64,000 nt of DNA from Mycolicibacterium sp. CR10 (lineage in GTDB: Bacteria > Actinomycetota > Actinomycetes > Mycobacteriales > Mycobacteriaceae). The notes beneath the pieces were generated by a model, which worked only from the letters and a program-made list of their open reading frames with translations, had not been told where the DNA came from and did no database searches. The position numbers and the translations under genes are program-made. Below, piece after piece: positions 32,987 to 41,964 of this stretch; within the stretch, counting starts at the first letter, position 1, and each line of letters opens with the position of its first letter. The stretch spans positions 124,001 to 188,000 of the forward strand of contig NZ_STGE01000006.1 of the NCBI RefSeq assembly GCF_005222675.1, given 5' to 3'.

Positions 32987-34183
32987 TCAGCCGAGCAGGT
33001 CGCGCACCACCGCATCCGCGAGCAGCCTGCCGGGGTCAGTCAGCACCAACCGGTCGCCGTCAGGGCGCAGCAGCCCGTCGTCGACCGCCAGGGCGGCACG
33101 ATCACGCTCTGCTCCTGACAGCACCGCCACCGGCAGCCCGGAGCGCATCCGCACTCCCAGCATCACGTCCTCGATGTGTGAGGTCTCGGCATCAAGCTGC
33201 TCGAAATCGGCAACGGGAAGTGCACCGCGCCCGAGCACCTCTGCATAAGCGTTGGGATGCTTGACATTCCACCATCGGGTGGCGTCGACGTAGCCGTGTG
33301 CGCCCGGCCCGGCGCCCCACCATTCGCCGCCTTCCCAATAGCCGACGTTGTGTCGGCACTGTCCGCCGGGGCGTGCCCAGTTCGACACCTCGTACCAGTC
33401 GAAGCCCGCGTCGGCGAGGCGACGATCGAGAAGTTCGTAGCGCCGGGCCAGCACATCGTCGTCGGGAGCGGGCATCTCACCGCGGCGCACCCGCCGGGCG
33501 AGCGCGGTGCCGTCCTCGACGATCAGCGCGTACGCGGACAGGTGGTCGACCCCGGCCCCGATGGCCGCATCCACCGACCGCATCAGGTCGTCATCGCTCT
33601 CCCCCGGTGTTCCGTAGATGAGGTCGATGCTGACGTGGTCGAACCCCTCGACCCGGGCCTCCCGCGCGGCATCGAGTGCCCGGCCGGGCGAGTGCACCCG
33701 ATCCAGCGCAGCGAGCACGTGCGGCGCCGTCGACTGCATGCCCAGCGACAGCCGCGTGAACCCGGCGGTGCGCAATCGGGCGAAGAAGTCCGGCGACGTC
33801 GACTCCGGGTTGGACTCCGTGGTGACCTCCGCATCGGGGGCCAGCGTGAAGTGCTCACGGACGGAGTCGAGCACCGTCGTGAGGCCGGCGGCCCCCAGCA
33901 GCGACGGGGTGCCCCCGCCCACGAAGACGGTCTGCACGTCCGGTGCGTCGCCGAGGTGGGCCGCGGCCAGGCGCAGCTCGGCGCGCAACGCCGCCAGCCA
34001 GCCCTCCTGGGTTCCGCCCCCCGGCGAAGCCGGAGAATCGACTCCGCCGAGCTCAGCCGGCGTGTAGGTGTTGAAGTCGCAGTATCCGCAGCGGGTGGCG
34101 CAGAACGGCACGTGGATGTAGACGCCGAACGGCCGGCCCGGGCGCGCCGTCAGCCCGGGCAGCACCTTCGTCTCGACTGCCAC
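32987..34183 (-). CDS. hemW: Radical SAM heme chaperone HemW (HemN-like)
   Basis: A 398-residue radical SAM protein of the HemN/HemW family, equivalent to Rv2388c. The N-terminal motif VYIHVPFCATRCGYCDF holds the three cluster cysteines (C28, C32, C35) plus the extra aromatic typical of this group. FVGGGTPSLLG and TTESNPES follow, and later SAYALIVEDGTALARRVRRG and a C-terminal HemN domain (HNVGYWEGGEWWGAGPGAHGY). Small HemW-type proteins deliver heme rather than decarboxylate coproporphyrinogen; annotation as HemN in mycobacteria is historical. It is divergent from the sirA leader region. Confidence 0.9.
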   Translation of the reverse strand: MAVETKVLPGLTARPGRPFGVYIHVPFCATRCGYCDFNTYTPAELGGVDSPASPGGGTQEGWLAALRAELRLAAAHLGDAPDVQTVFVGGGTPSLLGAAGLTTVLDSVREHFTLAPDAEVTTESNPESTSPDFFARLRTAGFTRLSLGMQSTAPHVLAALDRVHSPGRALDAAREARVEGFDHVSIDLIYGTPGESDDDLMRSVDAAIGAGVDHLSAYALIVEDGTALARRVRRGEMPAPDDDVLARRYELLDRRLADAGFDWYEVSNWARPGGQCRHNVGYWEGGEWWGAGPGAHGYVDATRWWNVKHPNAYAEVLGRGALPVADFEQLDAETSHIEDVMLGVRMRSGLPVAVLSGAERDRAALAVDDGLLRPDGDRLVLTDPGRLLADAVVRDLLG

Positions 34184-34294
34184 ACGACAAGTCTCCCAGA
34201 GCGACGGCGGCGGCCGCCCACGTCGATGAGCGGGCAGTTTTGCTCATCGTGAGCGCAAATTTCGGCCGGTTAGGGCCGGTGGCGGCATCCGTGG

Positions 34295-34300
34295 CACAAT
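34295..34300 (+). promoter_or_regulatory. -10 element of leaderless sirA-operon transcript
   Basis: CACAAT seven bases before the GTG at 34308 is placed as a -10 hexamer that would start transcription at or next to the GTG, producing a leaderless mRNA whose first codons encode the cysteine leader peptide. No convincing -35 is seen, which is common in mycobacteria. Confidence 0.55.
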
Positions 34301-34307
34301 TGGACCC

Positions 34308-34406
34308 GTGATTGCAGCCCACAGCCTCCCTCGCCGGGTATCGCTGGTGGTGCGTCGCCATGTCGACTTCAAGCGCGTCTGTACCTGTTGCTGTCTGCCT
34401 TACTGA
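34308..34406 (+). CDS. Polycysteine leader peptide (cysteine-responsive attenuator) of sirA operon
   Basis: A 32-codon GTG-started ORF whose end reads V-C-T-C-C-C-L-P-Y-stop: four cysteine codons within five positions just before termination. Leaderless short ORFs with terminal polycysteine upstream of sirA and subI are described in M. smegmatis as cysteine-responsive attenuators. Ribosome stalling at Cys codons under cysteine shortage permits expression of the downstream sulfur genes. The position (108 bp before sirA) and the hairpin over the sirA ribosome-binding site fit that mechanism. The first half (HSLPRRVSLVVRRHVDFKR) is basic and probably only gives length. Confidence 0.85.
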   Translation: MIAAHSLPRRVSLVVRRHVDFKRVCTCCCLPY

Positions 34407-34491
34407 CGTAGACCCTGCCCACCTGTATTCAGCTGGCCGCCGGATCTGCGCCGCCGGACAGCCACCGGTGAGAAGCGCGATCTGAAACGCC

Positions 34492-34508
34492 GGCTCCGAC
34501 GAGGAGCC
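34492..34508 (+). promoter_or_regulatory. Hairpin masking the sirA ribosome-binding site
   Basis: GGCTCC (34492-34497), a five-base loop and GGAGCC (34503-34508) form a six-pair stem that captures the GGAG ribosome-binding site eight bases before the sirA ATG at 34515. It is the last element of the 108-bp leader following the polycysteine ORF. Additional GC-rich segments at 34430-34460 could form competing structures when a ribosome stalls on the Cys codons. Folding is by eye. Confidence 0.65.
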
Positions 34509-34514
34509 CACCCG

Positions 34515-36182
34515 ATGACCACTGCAAAGCCCGCCAAGCGTCCCCGCGGCGAAGGCCAATGGGCGCTCGGATACCGCGAGCCGCTGAACGCCAACGAGCA
34601 GTCCAAGAAGGACGACAACCCTCTCAACGTGCGTGCCCGCATCGAGAACATCTACTCCAAGCAGGGCTTCGAGAGCATCGACAAAGGCGACCTTCGCGGC
34701 CGTTTCCGCTGGTGGGGCCTCTACACCCAGCGTAAGCCCGGCTATGACGGCACCTGGACCGGTGACGAGAACACCGACATGCTCGAGGACGAGTACTTCA
34801 TGTTGCGGGTCCGCAGTGACGGCGGCGCCCTCACCACCGCCGCCCTGCGCGCGCTCGGCGGCATCTCCACCGAGTTCGGCCGGGACACCGCCGACATCTC
34901 CGACCGCCAGAACATCCAGTACCACTGGATCCGGGTCGAGGACATGCCGGAGATCTGGCGTCGCCTCGACGAGGTCGGTCTGCAGACCACCGAGGCGTGC
35001 GGTGACTGCCCCCGCATCGTGCTCGGTTCGCCGCTGGCCGGCGAGTCCCTGCACGAGGTGATCGACGGCACCCCGGCGATCAACGAGATCGTCAAGCGCT
35101 ACATCGGCAAGAAGGAGTACTCCAACCTGCCGCGCAAGTTCAAGACTGCGATCTCGGGTCTGCAGGACGTCGTGCACGAGGTCAACGACGTCGCGTTCAT
35201 CGGCGTGGAGCATCCCGAGCACGGCCCCGGCTTCGATCTGTGGGTGGGCGGCGGGCTGTCGACCAACCCGATGCTGGGCCAGCGGGTCGGCGCGTGGGTG
35301 CCCCTCGACGAGGTGCCCGACGTGTGGGAAGGCGTGGTCAGCGTGTTCCGCGACTACGGCTACCGCAGGCTGCGGTCCAAGGCTCGGCTGAAATTCTTGA
35401 TCAAGGACTGGGGTGTCGAGAAATTTCGGCAAGTTCTCGAGACCGAGTACCTGAAGCGGCCCCTGATCGACGGTCCGGCACCCGACCCGGTGACCCGGCC
35501 GATCGACCACGTCGGTGTGCAGAGACTTAAGAACGGACTCAACGCGGTCGGGGTGGCCCCGATCGCCGGGCGGGTGTCCGGAACGATCCTGTCGAAGGTC
35601 GCCGACCTGGCAGAGGCTGCGGGCAGCAACCGGGTGCGGTTCACGCCGTACCAGAAGCTGATCGTGCTCGACGTCCCCGACGACAAGCTCGATGAGCTCC
35701 GTGCCGGGCTGGACGCGCTGGGGTTGCCGTCGAGCCCGTCGCACTGGCGGCGCAACCTGATGGCCTGCACCGGTATCGAGTTCTGCAAATTGAGCTTCGC
35801 CGAAACCCGCAAGCGCAGCCAGACACTGGTCCCGGAGCTGGAGAAGCGCCTCGAGGACATCAACGCCGAGCTCGACGTTCCGGTCACCATCAATATCAAC
35901 GGCTGCCCGAACTCGTGTGCACGCATCCAGGTCGCCGACATCGGCTTCAAGGGTCAGATGGTGGACGACGGAGACGGCCCCCAGGAGGGATTCCAGGTCC
36001 ACCTGGGCGGCAGCCTCGGCCTGGACAGCGGTTTCGGCCGCAAGTTGCGTCAGCACAAAGTGCTGTCCAGCGAGCTTTCCGACTACATCGACAGAGTTGT
36101 TCGCAATTTCGTGAAACAACGCGAGCAGGGTGAGCGTTTCGCTACATGGGCGGTACGAGCCGACGAAGCCGACTTGAGGTGA
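34515..36182 (+). CDS. sirA: Ferredoxin-dependent sulfite reductase SirA (NirA)
   Basis: Siroheme/[4Fe-4S] enzyme reducing sulfite to sulfide with ferredoxin. The 555 residues have two ferrodoxin-like plus siroheme-binding halves; cluster ligands lie in CTGIEFCKLSF and NGCPNSCARIQ. Y70 in WWGLYTQRKPG and C162 in EACGDCPRIVLG match the Tyr-Cys pair covalently linked beside the siroheme in the M. tuberculosis enzyme. It is first in a sirA-cysH-che1 operon and under the upstream cysteine leader. The gene has been called nirA, but a sulfite role is established for the mycobacterial protein. The stop is 4 bp before cysH. Confidence 0.95.
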   Translation: MTTAKPAKRPRGEGQWALGYREPLNANEQSKKDDNPLNVRARIENIYSKQGFESIDKGDLRGRFRWWGLYTQRKPGYDGTWTGDENTDMLEDEYFMLRVRSDGGALTTAALRALGGISTEFGRDTADISDRQNIQYHWIRVEDMPEIWRRLDEVGLQTTEACGDCPRIVLGSPLAGESLHEVIDGTPAINEIVKRYIGKKEYSNLPRKFKTAISGLQDVVHEVNDVAFIGVEHPEHGPGFDLWVGGGLSTNPMLGQRVGAWVPLDEVPDVWEGVVSVFRDYGYRRLRSKARLKFLIKDWGVEKFRQVLETEYLKRPLIDGPAPDPVTRPIDHVGVQRLKNGLNAVGVAPIAGRVSGTILSKVADLAEAAGSNRVRFTPYQKLIVLDVPDDKLDELRAGLDALGLPSSPSHWRRNLMACTGIEFCKLSFAETRKRSQTLVPELEKRLEDINAELDVPVTININGCPNSCARIQVADIGFKGQMVDDGDGPQEGFQVHLGGSLGLDSGFGRKLRQHKVLSSELSDYIDRVVRNFVKQREQGERFATWAVRADEADLR

Positions 36183-36186
36183 ATCG

Positions 36187-36891
36187 ATGACTGACATGAG
36201 AACCGAGCACGATCTGATCGAGCTGGCCGAGCGCGGCGCTGCGGAACTGGCGGACGCCTCGGCCGACGAGCTGCTCCGCTGGACCGACGAGCACTTCGGT
36301 GGCGACTACATCGTGGCGTCCAACATGCAGGATGCCGTGCTGGTCGATCTCGCCGCCAAGGTCCGCCCCGGTGTGGACGTGCTGTTCCTCGATACCGGCT
36401 ACCACTTCGTCGAGACCGTCGGCACCCGTGATGCCGTCGAGGCGGTCTACGACGTCAATGTCGTCAACGTGCGCCCTACGCACACCGTGGCCGAGCAGGA
36501 CGCGCTGCACGGCAAGGATCTGTTCGCGCGCGACGCGGGCGCCTGCTGCGGGATGCGCAAAGTCGAGCCGCTCGGGAAGGCGCTGAGGAACTACTCCGCG
36601 TGGGTGACCGGCATCCGTCGGGTAGAGGCACCGACGCGTGCGAATGCGCCGTTGATCAGCTGGGACAAGGCTTTCGGGCTGGTGAAAATCAACCCGCTGG
36701 CGGCGTGGAGCGACGACGATATGCAGAATTACATCGACACCAAGGGTGTACTCGTCAATCCCCTTGTGTTCGAAGGCTATCCGTCGATCGGCTGCGCACC
36801 CTGCACGGCCAAGCCCGTCGAGGGCGCCGATCCGCGCAGCGGGCGCTGGGCGGGCCAGAGCAAAACGGAATGCGGGCTGCACGCATCGTGA
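36187..36891 (+). CDS. cysH: Adenosine 5'-phosphosulfate reductase CysH
   Basis: Reduces APS to sulfite, the step before SirA. The 234-residue protein has the PP-loop nucleotide-binding fold with LFLDTGYHFVETVGTRD and the two CC/CxxC cluster motifs that mark the iron-sulfur APS-reducing type: C120-C121 (GACCGMRKVEPL) and C203/C206 (GCAPCTAKP). The catalytic cysteine is C229 in KTECGLH near the C-terminus. ATG at 36187 lies 4 bp after the sirA stop, and che1 begins 7 bp after its end, so the three form one transcript. Confidence 0.95.
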   Translation: MTDMRTEHDLIELAERGAAELADASADELLRWTDEHFGGDYIVASNMQDAVLVDLAAKVRPGVDVLFLDTGYHFVETVGTRDAVEAVYDVNVVNVRPTHTVAEQDALHGKDLFARDAGACCGMRKVEPLGKALRNYSAWVTGIRRVEAPTRANAPLISWDKAFGLVKINPLAAWSDDDMQNYIDTKGVLVNPLVFEGYPSIGCAPCTAKPVEGADPRSGRWAGQSKTECGLHAS

Positions 36892-36898
36892 GTCTCGA

Positions 36899-37600
36899 GT
36901 GACGCTCGTCCTCACCGCGCACGGCAGCGCCGATCCCCGATCGGCGGCCACCGCCCGGTTGATCGTCGACTGTGTGCGGCGGTTGCGGCCGGGCCTGGAC
37001 GCGCGAATCGCGTTCTGCGAGCAGAACTCCCCCAATCTGCGCGACGTACTCGCCACGGTGACCCACGGCGCGGTGGTGGTTCCGCTCCTGCTCGCCGATG
37101 CCTACCACGCGCGGGTGGACATTCCCGAGATGATCGCCGAGTCCGGTGCCGACGTCCGCATCGCGGACGTACTCGGAGAGGACGAGCGGTTGATCCATGT
37201 GTTGCGTCAGCGCCTCGAGCACGCCGGGGTGTCACGTCTCGATCAACGCGTCGGGGTACTCGTGACCGCGGTCGGATCGTCGCGTCCGCAGGCCAACGCG
37301 CGCACCGCGGTGGTGGCGAGCGAACTGACGTTGACCACGCACTGGACCGCGACGACCGCATTCGCTACCGGACCACAACCCACACTGGCGGAGGCAGCCG
37401 AGATCCTGCGCGAGCGCGGGGCAACCCGACTGGTGATCGCGCCCTGGTTCCTGGCCCACGGCCGCATCACCGACCGTGTCGCGACGTTCGCACACGCACA
37501 AGGCATTTCGATGTCGGCACCGCTGGGCGCTCACCGTCAGGTCGCCGAGACCGTGCTGGACCGCTTCGACGCGGCCATGGCTGCGCGCGCCGCCGCCTAG
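36899..37600 (+). CDS. che1: Sirohydrochlorin chelatase-like protein (CbiX family)
   Basis: A 233-residue chelatase of the CbiX/SirB family, equivalent to Rv2393, likely inserting Fe(II) into sirohydrochlorin for the siroheme of SirA. Two repeated half-domains are visible: LVLTAHGSADPRS ... VVVPLLLADAYHARVDIP and VLVTAVGSSRPQAN ... LVIAPWFLAHGRITDRV, each with the histidine motifs (AHGS; AYHARVD; AHGRITD) of class II chelatases. The start is GTG at 36899, chosen because it is 7 bp past cysH and opens directly with TLVLTAHGS. The metal is inferred from the operon. Confidence 0.88.
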   Translation: MTLVLTAHGSADPRSAATARLIVDCVRRLRPGLDARIAFCEQNSPNLRDVLATVTHGAVVVPLLLADAYHARVDIPEMIAESGADVRIADVLGEDERLIHVLRQRLEHAGVSRLDQRVGVLVTAVGSSRPQANARTAVVASELTLTTHWTATTAFATGPQPTLAEAAEILRERGATRLVIAPWFLAHGRITDRVATFAHAQGISMSAPLGAHRQVAETVLDRFDAAMAARAAA

Positions 37601-37678
37601 ACGCTCACAGCACTTTCCCAGCGTCGGTACACTTGCAGTCGGCGGAAGTCCCGCCACATCTCATTGAGCAAGGATTCG

Positions 37679-37714
37679 ATGCCTCCCCTCTTACCCACGG
37701 CGGTCTCGTGCTGA
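37679..37714 (+). CDS. Possible 11-codon upstream ORF overlapping the CNNM gene start
   Basis: ATG at 37679 follows AAGGA at ideal spacing and reads MPPLLPTAVSC before TGA at 37712-37714. It overlaps, in another frame, the GTG at 37708 proposed for the membrane-protein gene, which itself has only a weak ribosome-binding site. The arrangement would allow coupled re-initiation. It may equally be chance. Confidence 0.35.
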   Translation: MPPLLPTAVSC

Positions 37715-39075
37715 CCGCCGTTCTCGGAATTCTTGTTGGCTTTCTCGTCGTCCTCGCGATCACCGCGCTCACCGGTTACTTCGTCGCGCAGGAATTCGCG
37801 TACATGGCCGTGGACCGGTCCCGGCTGAAAGCACTTGCCGAGGCGGGTGACGCCCCGGCCGCCCGCGCCCTGACGGTCACCCGTCGCACGTCGTTCATGC
37901 TGTCGGGGGCGCAGCTCGGCATCACGGTCACCGGCCTTCTGGTCGGCTACGTGGCCGAACCGCTGATCGGGCAGGGCCTGCAGGTGCTGCTCGGCGGCGC
38001 AGGCATTCCGACTGCGGTCGCGGTGGCGTTCGGTGGTGTGGCCGCGATCGTCGTGTCGACGATCGTGCAGATGCTCTTCGGTGAACTGTTCCCGAAGAAC
38101 CTGGCGATCGCCCGTCCCGAACCGCTGGCCCGCTGGCTGGCGTTCTCGACCACGCTCTACCTCAAACTGTTCGGCTGGCTGATCTGGCTTTTTGATCAAT
38201 CCTCCAACCTGCTGCTGCGGGTCCTGCGTATCGAACCTGTGCACGACGTCGAGCATTCCGCGACTCCGCGGGACCTCGAACACATCGTCGCGGCGTCCCG
38301 CGAGGCCGGCGACATCCCGCAGGAACTCTCGGCGCTGCTCGACCGAATCCTGGACTTCCCCACCAGCAACGCAGAGCACGCCATGATCCCGCGCTCCCGG
38401 GTCGATGTCCTCGCCGCCGACGCGACCGTGGCGGAGGTGCTGGACCGAATGGCCGTGGGCCACACGCGTTACCCGGTCACCGGCCCGGATCACGACGAGA
38501 TCGTCGGTGTGATCCATCTGCACGACCTGTTGGGTTCGGTGCCTTCGACCGATACCGCCGCGACGCGCTGCCGTCCCGCGGTGGTCGTGCCGGAGACCCT
38601 GCCTCTTCCCAACGTGGTGAAGACCCTTGCGGACGCGGACGAGGAGATGGCGATCGTCATCGACGAGTACGGCGGCTTCGCCGGAATCGTGACGATCGAG
38701 GATCTGGCCGAGGAGGTCGTCGGTGAGATCGACGACGAGCACGACGCCGAGCACGAGGACGATGTCGTGCCTGACGGCGCGGGCTGGCTGCTCGCGGGCG
38801 ACCTGCCCCTCGATGAGGTTGAACGCACTCTCGACCTGACCCTGCCGCCCGGTGACTACGAGACGGTGGCCGGACTGATCATCGCCCACGCCGTCGGACT
38901 GCCCGAGGTCAGCGACACCGTGGAGATCGAACTCCCCTCCGACGTCGCCGATCTCGTCGCGGACGAACCGGCGCCGGCACGCCGGTTGATGGTGCAGGTG
39001 CGCTCGGTCGAGCGCCGGGTCCCAGCATCGGTGTTCGTCACCGTCGAGGCCGAGCAGAGCAGCGACGATGAATAG
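37708..39075 (+). CDS. CNNM/HlyC-CorC family membrane protein with CBS pair (first of two)
   Basis: An approximately 455-residue transporter-like protein of the CNNM/CorC (DUF21-CBS-CorC) family, implicated in Mg2+/Co2+ homeostasis. An N-terminal DUF21 region with three to four helices (ILVGFLVVLAITALTGYFVA; LGITVTGLLVGYVAEPLI; VAAIVVSTIVQMLFGELFPK) carries the family GELFPKNLAIARPE motif. A CBS pair follows from AMIPRSRVDVLAAD to FAGIVTIEDLAEEVVGEI, and an acidic CorC-type C-terminal domain (GWLLAGDLPLDEVERTLDL). GTG at 37708 is chosen; a TTG at 37633 is the longest option. It overlaps the second CNNM gene by 8 bp. The M. tuberculosis relatives (Rv1842c/Rv1841c) are elsewhere, so this pair is an insertion here. 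Confidence 0.85.
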   Translation: MLTAVLGILVGFLVVLAITALTGYFVAQEFAYMAVDRSRLKALAEAGDAPAARALTVTRRTSFMLSGAQLGITVTGLLVGYVAEPLIGQGLQVLLGGAGIPTAVAVAFGGVAAIVVSTIVQMLFGELFPKNLAIARPEPLARWLAFSTTLYLKLFGWLIWLFDQSSNLLLRVLRIEPVHDVEHSATPRDLEHIVAASREAGDIPQELSALLDRILDFPTSNAEHAMIPRSRVDVLAADATVAEVLDRMAVGHTRYPVTGPDHDEIVGVIHLHDLLGSVPSTDTAATRCRPAVVVPETLPLPNVVKTLADADEEMAIVIDEYGGFAGIVTIEDLAEEVVGEIDDEHDAEHEDDVVPDGAGWLLAGDLPLDEVERTLDLTLPPGDYETVAGLIIAHAVGLPEVSDTVEIELPSDVADLVADEPAPARRLMVQVRSVERRVPASVFVTVEAEQSSDDE

Positions 39076-40066
39076 TCCCTGGACGATTGTGGTGATCACC
39101 ACGGTGCTCATCGGCTCGAGCGCCTTCTTCGTGGCCGTCGAGTTCGCGTTGATCGCGGCTCGACGCAGCCGCCTCGAGGACGCAGCGGCCACCAGCGCCT
39201 CCGCCCGGGCTGCGTTGCGCAGCGCGAGCGAGCTGTCGCTGCTGCTGGCCGGGGCGCAGCTGGGCATCACCGCGTGCACGCTGCTTCTCGGCGCGATCAC
39301 CAAACCCGCGGTGCACTACGCCATCACGCCCTGGCTGGGCGGTCTGGGCGCCCCGTCCTGGGCGGCCGACGTCGGCGGATTCATGCTCGCGCTGATTATC
39401 GTCACGTTCTTACACCTGGTGATCGGTGAGATGGCCCCGAAGTCGTGGGCGATCGCGCATCCGGAAAAGTCGGCGACGATGCTGGCACTGCCGATGCGGG
39501 CGTTCATGTTCCTCACCCGGCCGCTGCTGCGCGCCCTCAACCACGCCGCGAACTGGTGTCTGCGCCGGGTGGGGGTGACTCCGGTGGACGAACTGGCCGG
39601 CAGCCAGGATCCGGACACGCTGCGTCAGCTCGTGGAGCATTCGGCTACGGTCGGCACGCTCGACGAGCGTTACCACGCCAACCTGACCAGTGCGCTGGAA
39701 CTTGAGGCGCTCACCGTCGGACAGCTCGCCCGACGCGCCGCGGAATACAGCTCCGTCGATGTAGAGGCAACACCGGCGGAGATCCGGGAGACCTCCGAGA
39801 GCACCGGTCACCTGCGGCTGCTGGTCCGCGACGGGCAGGCCGACGTGGGTGTCGTGCATGTCCGAGACAGCCTCTCGGCGTCGGGAACGGCGCGTGACCT
39901 GATGCGCCCGGTGCTGACCCTGCCCGAGGACACCCCGGTGTACGAGGCGCTGCGGCTGATGCGGGAGACGCGCAACCACCTGATCGTGGTCGACGGACCG
40001 TCGGGCCGCGGATTGTTGACGCTGACCGATCTGCTGCACCGACTCCTGCCGGCGCCTGCCGCGTAG
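39068..40066 (+). CDS. CNNM/HlyC-CorC family membrane protein (second of two)
   Basis: A 332-residue companion of the preceding gene: DUF21 membrane region (VVITTVLIGSSAFFVAVEFALIAARRSRLED; LGITACTLLLGAITKP) with the HLVIGEMAPKSWAIAHPEK motif, then a CBS pair (VGVVHVRDSLSASG ... HLIVVDGPSGRGLLTLTDLLHRL). It stops after the CBS region and lacks the C-terminal CorC domain of its partner, so the two probably form a heteromeric unit. It starts within the upstream gene (8-bp overlap) and converges on cysA with a 1-bp gap. Confidence 0.85.
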   Translation: MNSPWTIVVITTVLIGSSAFFVAVEFALIAARRSRLEDAAATSASARAALRSASELSLLLAGAQLGITACTLLLGAITKPAVHYAITPWLGGLGAPSWAADVGGFMLALIIVTFLHLVIGEMAPKSWAIAHPEKSATMLALPMRAFMFLTRPLLRALNHAANWCLRRVGVTPVDELAGSQDPDTLRQLVEHSATVGTLDERYHANLTSALELEALTVGQLARRAAEYSSVDVEATPAEIRETSESTGHLRLLVRDGQADVGVVHVRDSLSASGTARDLMRPVLTLPEDTPVYEALRLMRETRNHLIVVDGPSGRGLLTLTDLLHRLLPAPAA

Positions 40067-40067
40067 C

Positions 40068-41120
40068 TCAGGCCAGGGTGGCTGACTCCTTCTCGTTCTC
40101 GGACGCGACGACAGGCACATCCGCCGGCAGTGACGGCACTCGGGTGGCACGCACGTACACGGTGTCACCCTCCTTGAGGCCGAGCGCCTCGGCGTCGCCG
40201 CGGGTGATCTGAGCGGTGAACGGCGTCTGGGTCGCGGCGTTGGTGAGTTCTACCCGAACCTCGAAGCCCAGCAGCACAATTCGGTCGATGACGGCTCTGG
40301 TGACACCGGCGGCCTGCACGGAGTCATCACTGGAGGCGATCGCCATCTCGGGATTGCGTCCCACGCGAATGTCGTGCGGCCGCACCAGCGCGCCGTTGAG
40401 CGAGGACACCGCCCCGAGGAACGACATCACGAACGCATTGGCAGGGGTGTCGTAGACGTCGGTCGGGGATCCCACCTGCTCGATGCGGCCCTTGTTCAGC
40501 ACAGCGATCCGGTCGGCGACGTCGAGTGCCTCGGACTGGTCGTGGGTCACCAGCACGGTGGTCACGTGCACCTCGTCGTGCAGGCGACGCAGCCACGCCC
40601 GCAGATCCTCGCGGACCTTGGCGTCCAGCGCACCGAACGGCTCGTCCAGCAGCAGCACCTCCGGGTCGACTGCCAAAGCCCGTGCCAATGCCATGCGCTG
40701 GCGTTGGCCACCGGAGAGCTGATTGGGATAGCGAGTCTGAAAACCGGCCAGCCCCACCACTTCCAGCAGATTGTCTACCTTGTCCTTGATCTCCGCCTTG
40801 GGCTTCTTGCGGATCTTCAGACCGAACGCGACGTTTTCGCGCACCGTCAGGTGCTTGAACGCGGCATAGTGCTGGAATACGAAGCCGATTCCACGCTTTT
40901 GCGGCGGTATCCGGGTGACGTCGCGACCATTGATCGTGATGGTGCCGGTGTCGGGCTCGTCGAGGCCGGCGATTGCTCGCAGCAGCGTCGACTTCCCGGA
41001 CCCGCTGGGCCCCAGCAGGGCCGTCAGCGACCCGGCGGGCACGACGAAGTCGATGTTGTCCAGCGCGGCGAAGTCGCCGTAGTGCTTGTTGGCGCCCTTC
41101 ACGGTGATCGCGTAGGTCAT
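40068..41120 (-). CDS. cysA: Sulfate ABC transporter ATPase CysA
   Basis: ATP-binding subunit of the sulfate/thiosulfate importer. The 350 residues show Walker A ([18 protein letters not shown]), Q-loop ([14 protein letters not shown]), signature [16 protein letters not shown], Walker B ([13 protein letters not shown]) and H-loop [14 protein letters not shown], followed by a C-terminal TOBE-like regulatory domain. It is last in subI-cysT-cysW-cysA, 31 bp after cysW, corresponding to Rv2397c-Rv2400c. Expression is expected to follow the polycysteine leader upstream of subI. Confidence 0.95.
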   Translation of the reverse strand: MTYAITVKGANKHYGDFAALDNIDFVVPAGSLTALLGPSGSGKSTLLRAIAGLDEPDTGTITINGRDVTRIPPQKRGIGFVFQHYAAFKHLTVRENVAFGLKIRKKPKAEIKDKVDNLLEVVGLAGFQTRYPNQLSGGQRQRMALARALAVDPEVLLLDEPFGALDAKVREDLRAWLRRLHDEVHVTTVLVTHDQSEALDVADRIAVLNKGRIEQVGSPTDVYDTPANAFVMSFLGAVSSLNGALVRPHDIRVGRNPEMAIASSDDSVQAAGVTRAVIDRIVLLGFEVRVELTNAATQTPFTAQITRGDAEALGLKEGDTVYVRATRVPSLPADVPVVASENEKESATLA

Positions 41121-41151
41121 GGCTTCCCTTGCTCCAACTTCCTGGTCGGCT

Positions 41152-41964
41152 CTATTTTGCCGCCCGCGCGCGGCGGGCGTCGAGAATCACCTGAGCGATG
41201 AGCACCAGCACTGCCACCGTCATCAACAGGGTTGAGATCGCGTAGGCGCCGTACTCGGCGCCGCGGTTGTAGCGATCGGCGACCAGCAGGGTCAGTGTCT
41301 GCGATTGGCCGGGCAGGTTCGACGCCACCATGATCACGGCGCCGAACTCCCCCAGCGTGCGGGCGATCGTCAGCACGACGCCATACGTCAGGCCCCATCG
41401 GATCGACGGCAGTGTGATCCGCCAGAACGTCTGCCACCACTGGGCCCCCAGCGTGGCGGCGGCTTCCTCCTGGTCGGTGCCGAGCTCATGCAGCACCGGC
41501 TCGACCTCGCGGATCACGAACGGCACCGTGACGAAGATGCTGGCCAGAACGATGCCCGGGAAGCTGAAGATGATCTTGAAGCCCAGGTCGTTCTCCACGA
41601 ACCCGAACAAGCCCGCCGAGCCCCAGAGCAGGATCAGCGCGACGCCGACGACCACCGGGGACACCGCGAACGGCAGGTCGATGATCGCCTGCAGGATGCT
41701 CTTGCCGCGGAACCTGTTGCGCGCGAGCACCAGCGCGGTCGGAACCCCGAAAAGTACGTTGAGAGGCACCACGATCGTGACGACGAGCAGCGACAACTGA
41801 AGGGCGGAGATTGCCGCGGGCGTGGAGATGGAGGCGAAGAACTCACCGATACCGGGCTGCAGTGTCCGCCACAGGATCAGCCCGACCGGGACGATCACCA
41901 GGATCGCGATGTAGCCGAGGGCGATCCAACGGACCAGGTGGCGAGTCAGCGGGGACAGTGTCAT
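41152..41964 (-). CDS. cysW: Sulfate ABC transporter permease CysW
   Basis: One of two membrane subunits of the sulfate importer: 270 residues, six predicted helices, beginning [20 protein letters not shown], with the binding-protein-dependent transport EAA-type loop [22 protein letters not shown], which contacts the ATPase. ATG at 41964 overlaps the cysT stop (ATGA). The C-terminus is short and basic ([10 protein letters not shown]). Confidence 0.95.
   Translation of the reverse strand: MTLSPLTRHLVRWIALGYIAILVIVPVGLILWRTLQPGIGEFFASISTPAAISALQLSLLVVTIVVPLNVLFGVPTALVLARNRFRGKSILQAIIDLPFAVSPVVVGVALILLWGSAGLFGFVENDLGFKIIFSFPGIVLASIFVTVPFVIREVEPVLHELGTDQEEAAATLGAQWWQTFWRITLPSIRWGLTYGVVLTIARTLGEFGAVIMVASNLPGQSQTLTLLVADRYNRGAEYGAYAISTLLMTVAVLVLIAQVILDARRARAAK

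Noticed and set aside
34053..36197. 714-codon open frame antisense to sirA
   Set aside because: Shadow of sirA in high-GC DNA; low-complexity, His/Gly/Val-rich translation without motifs.
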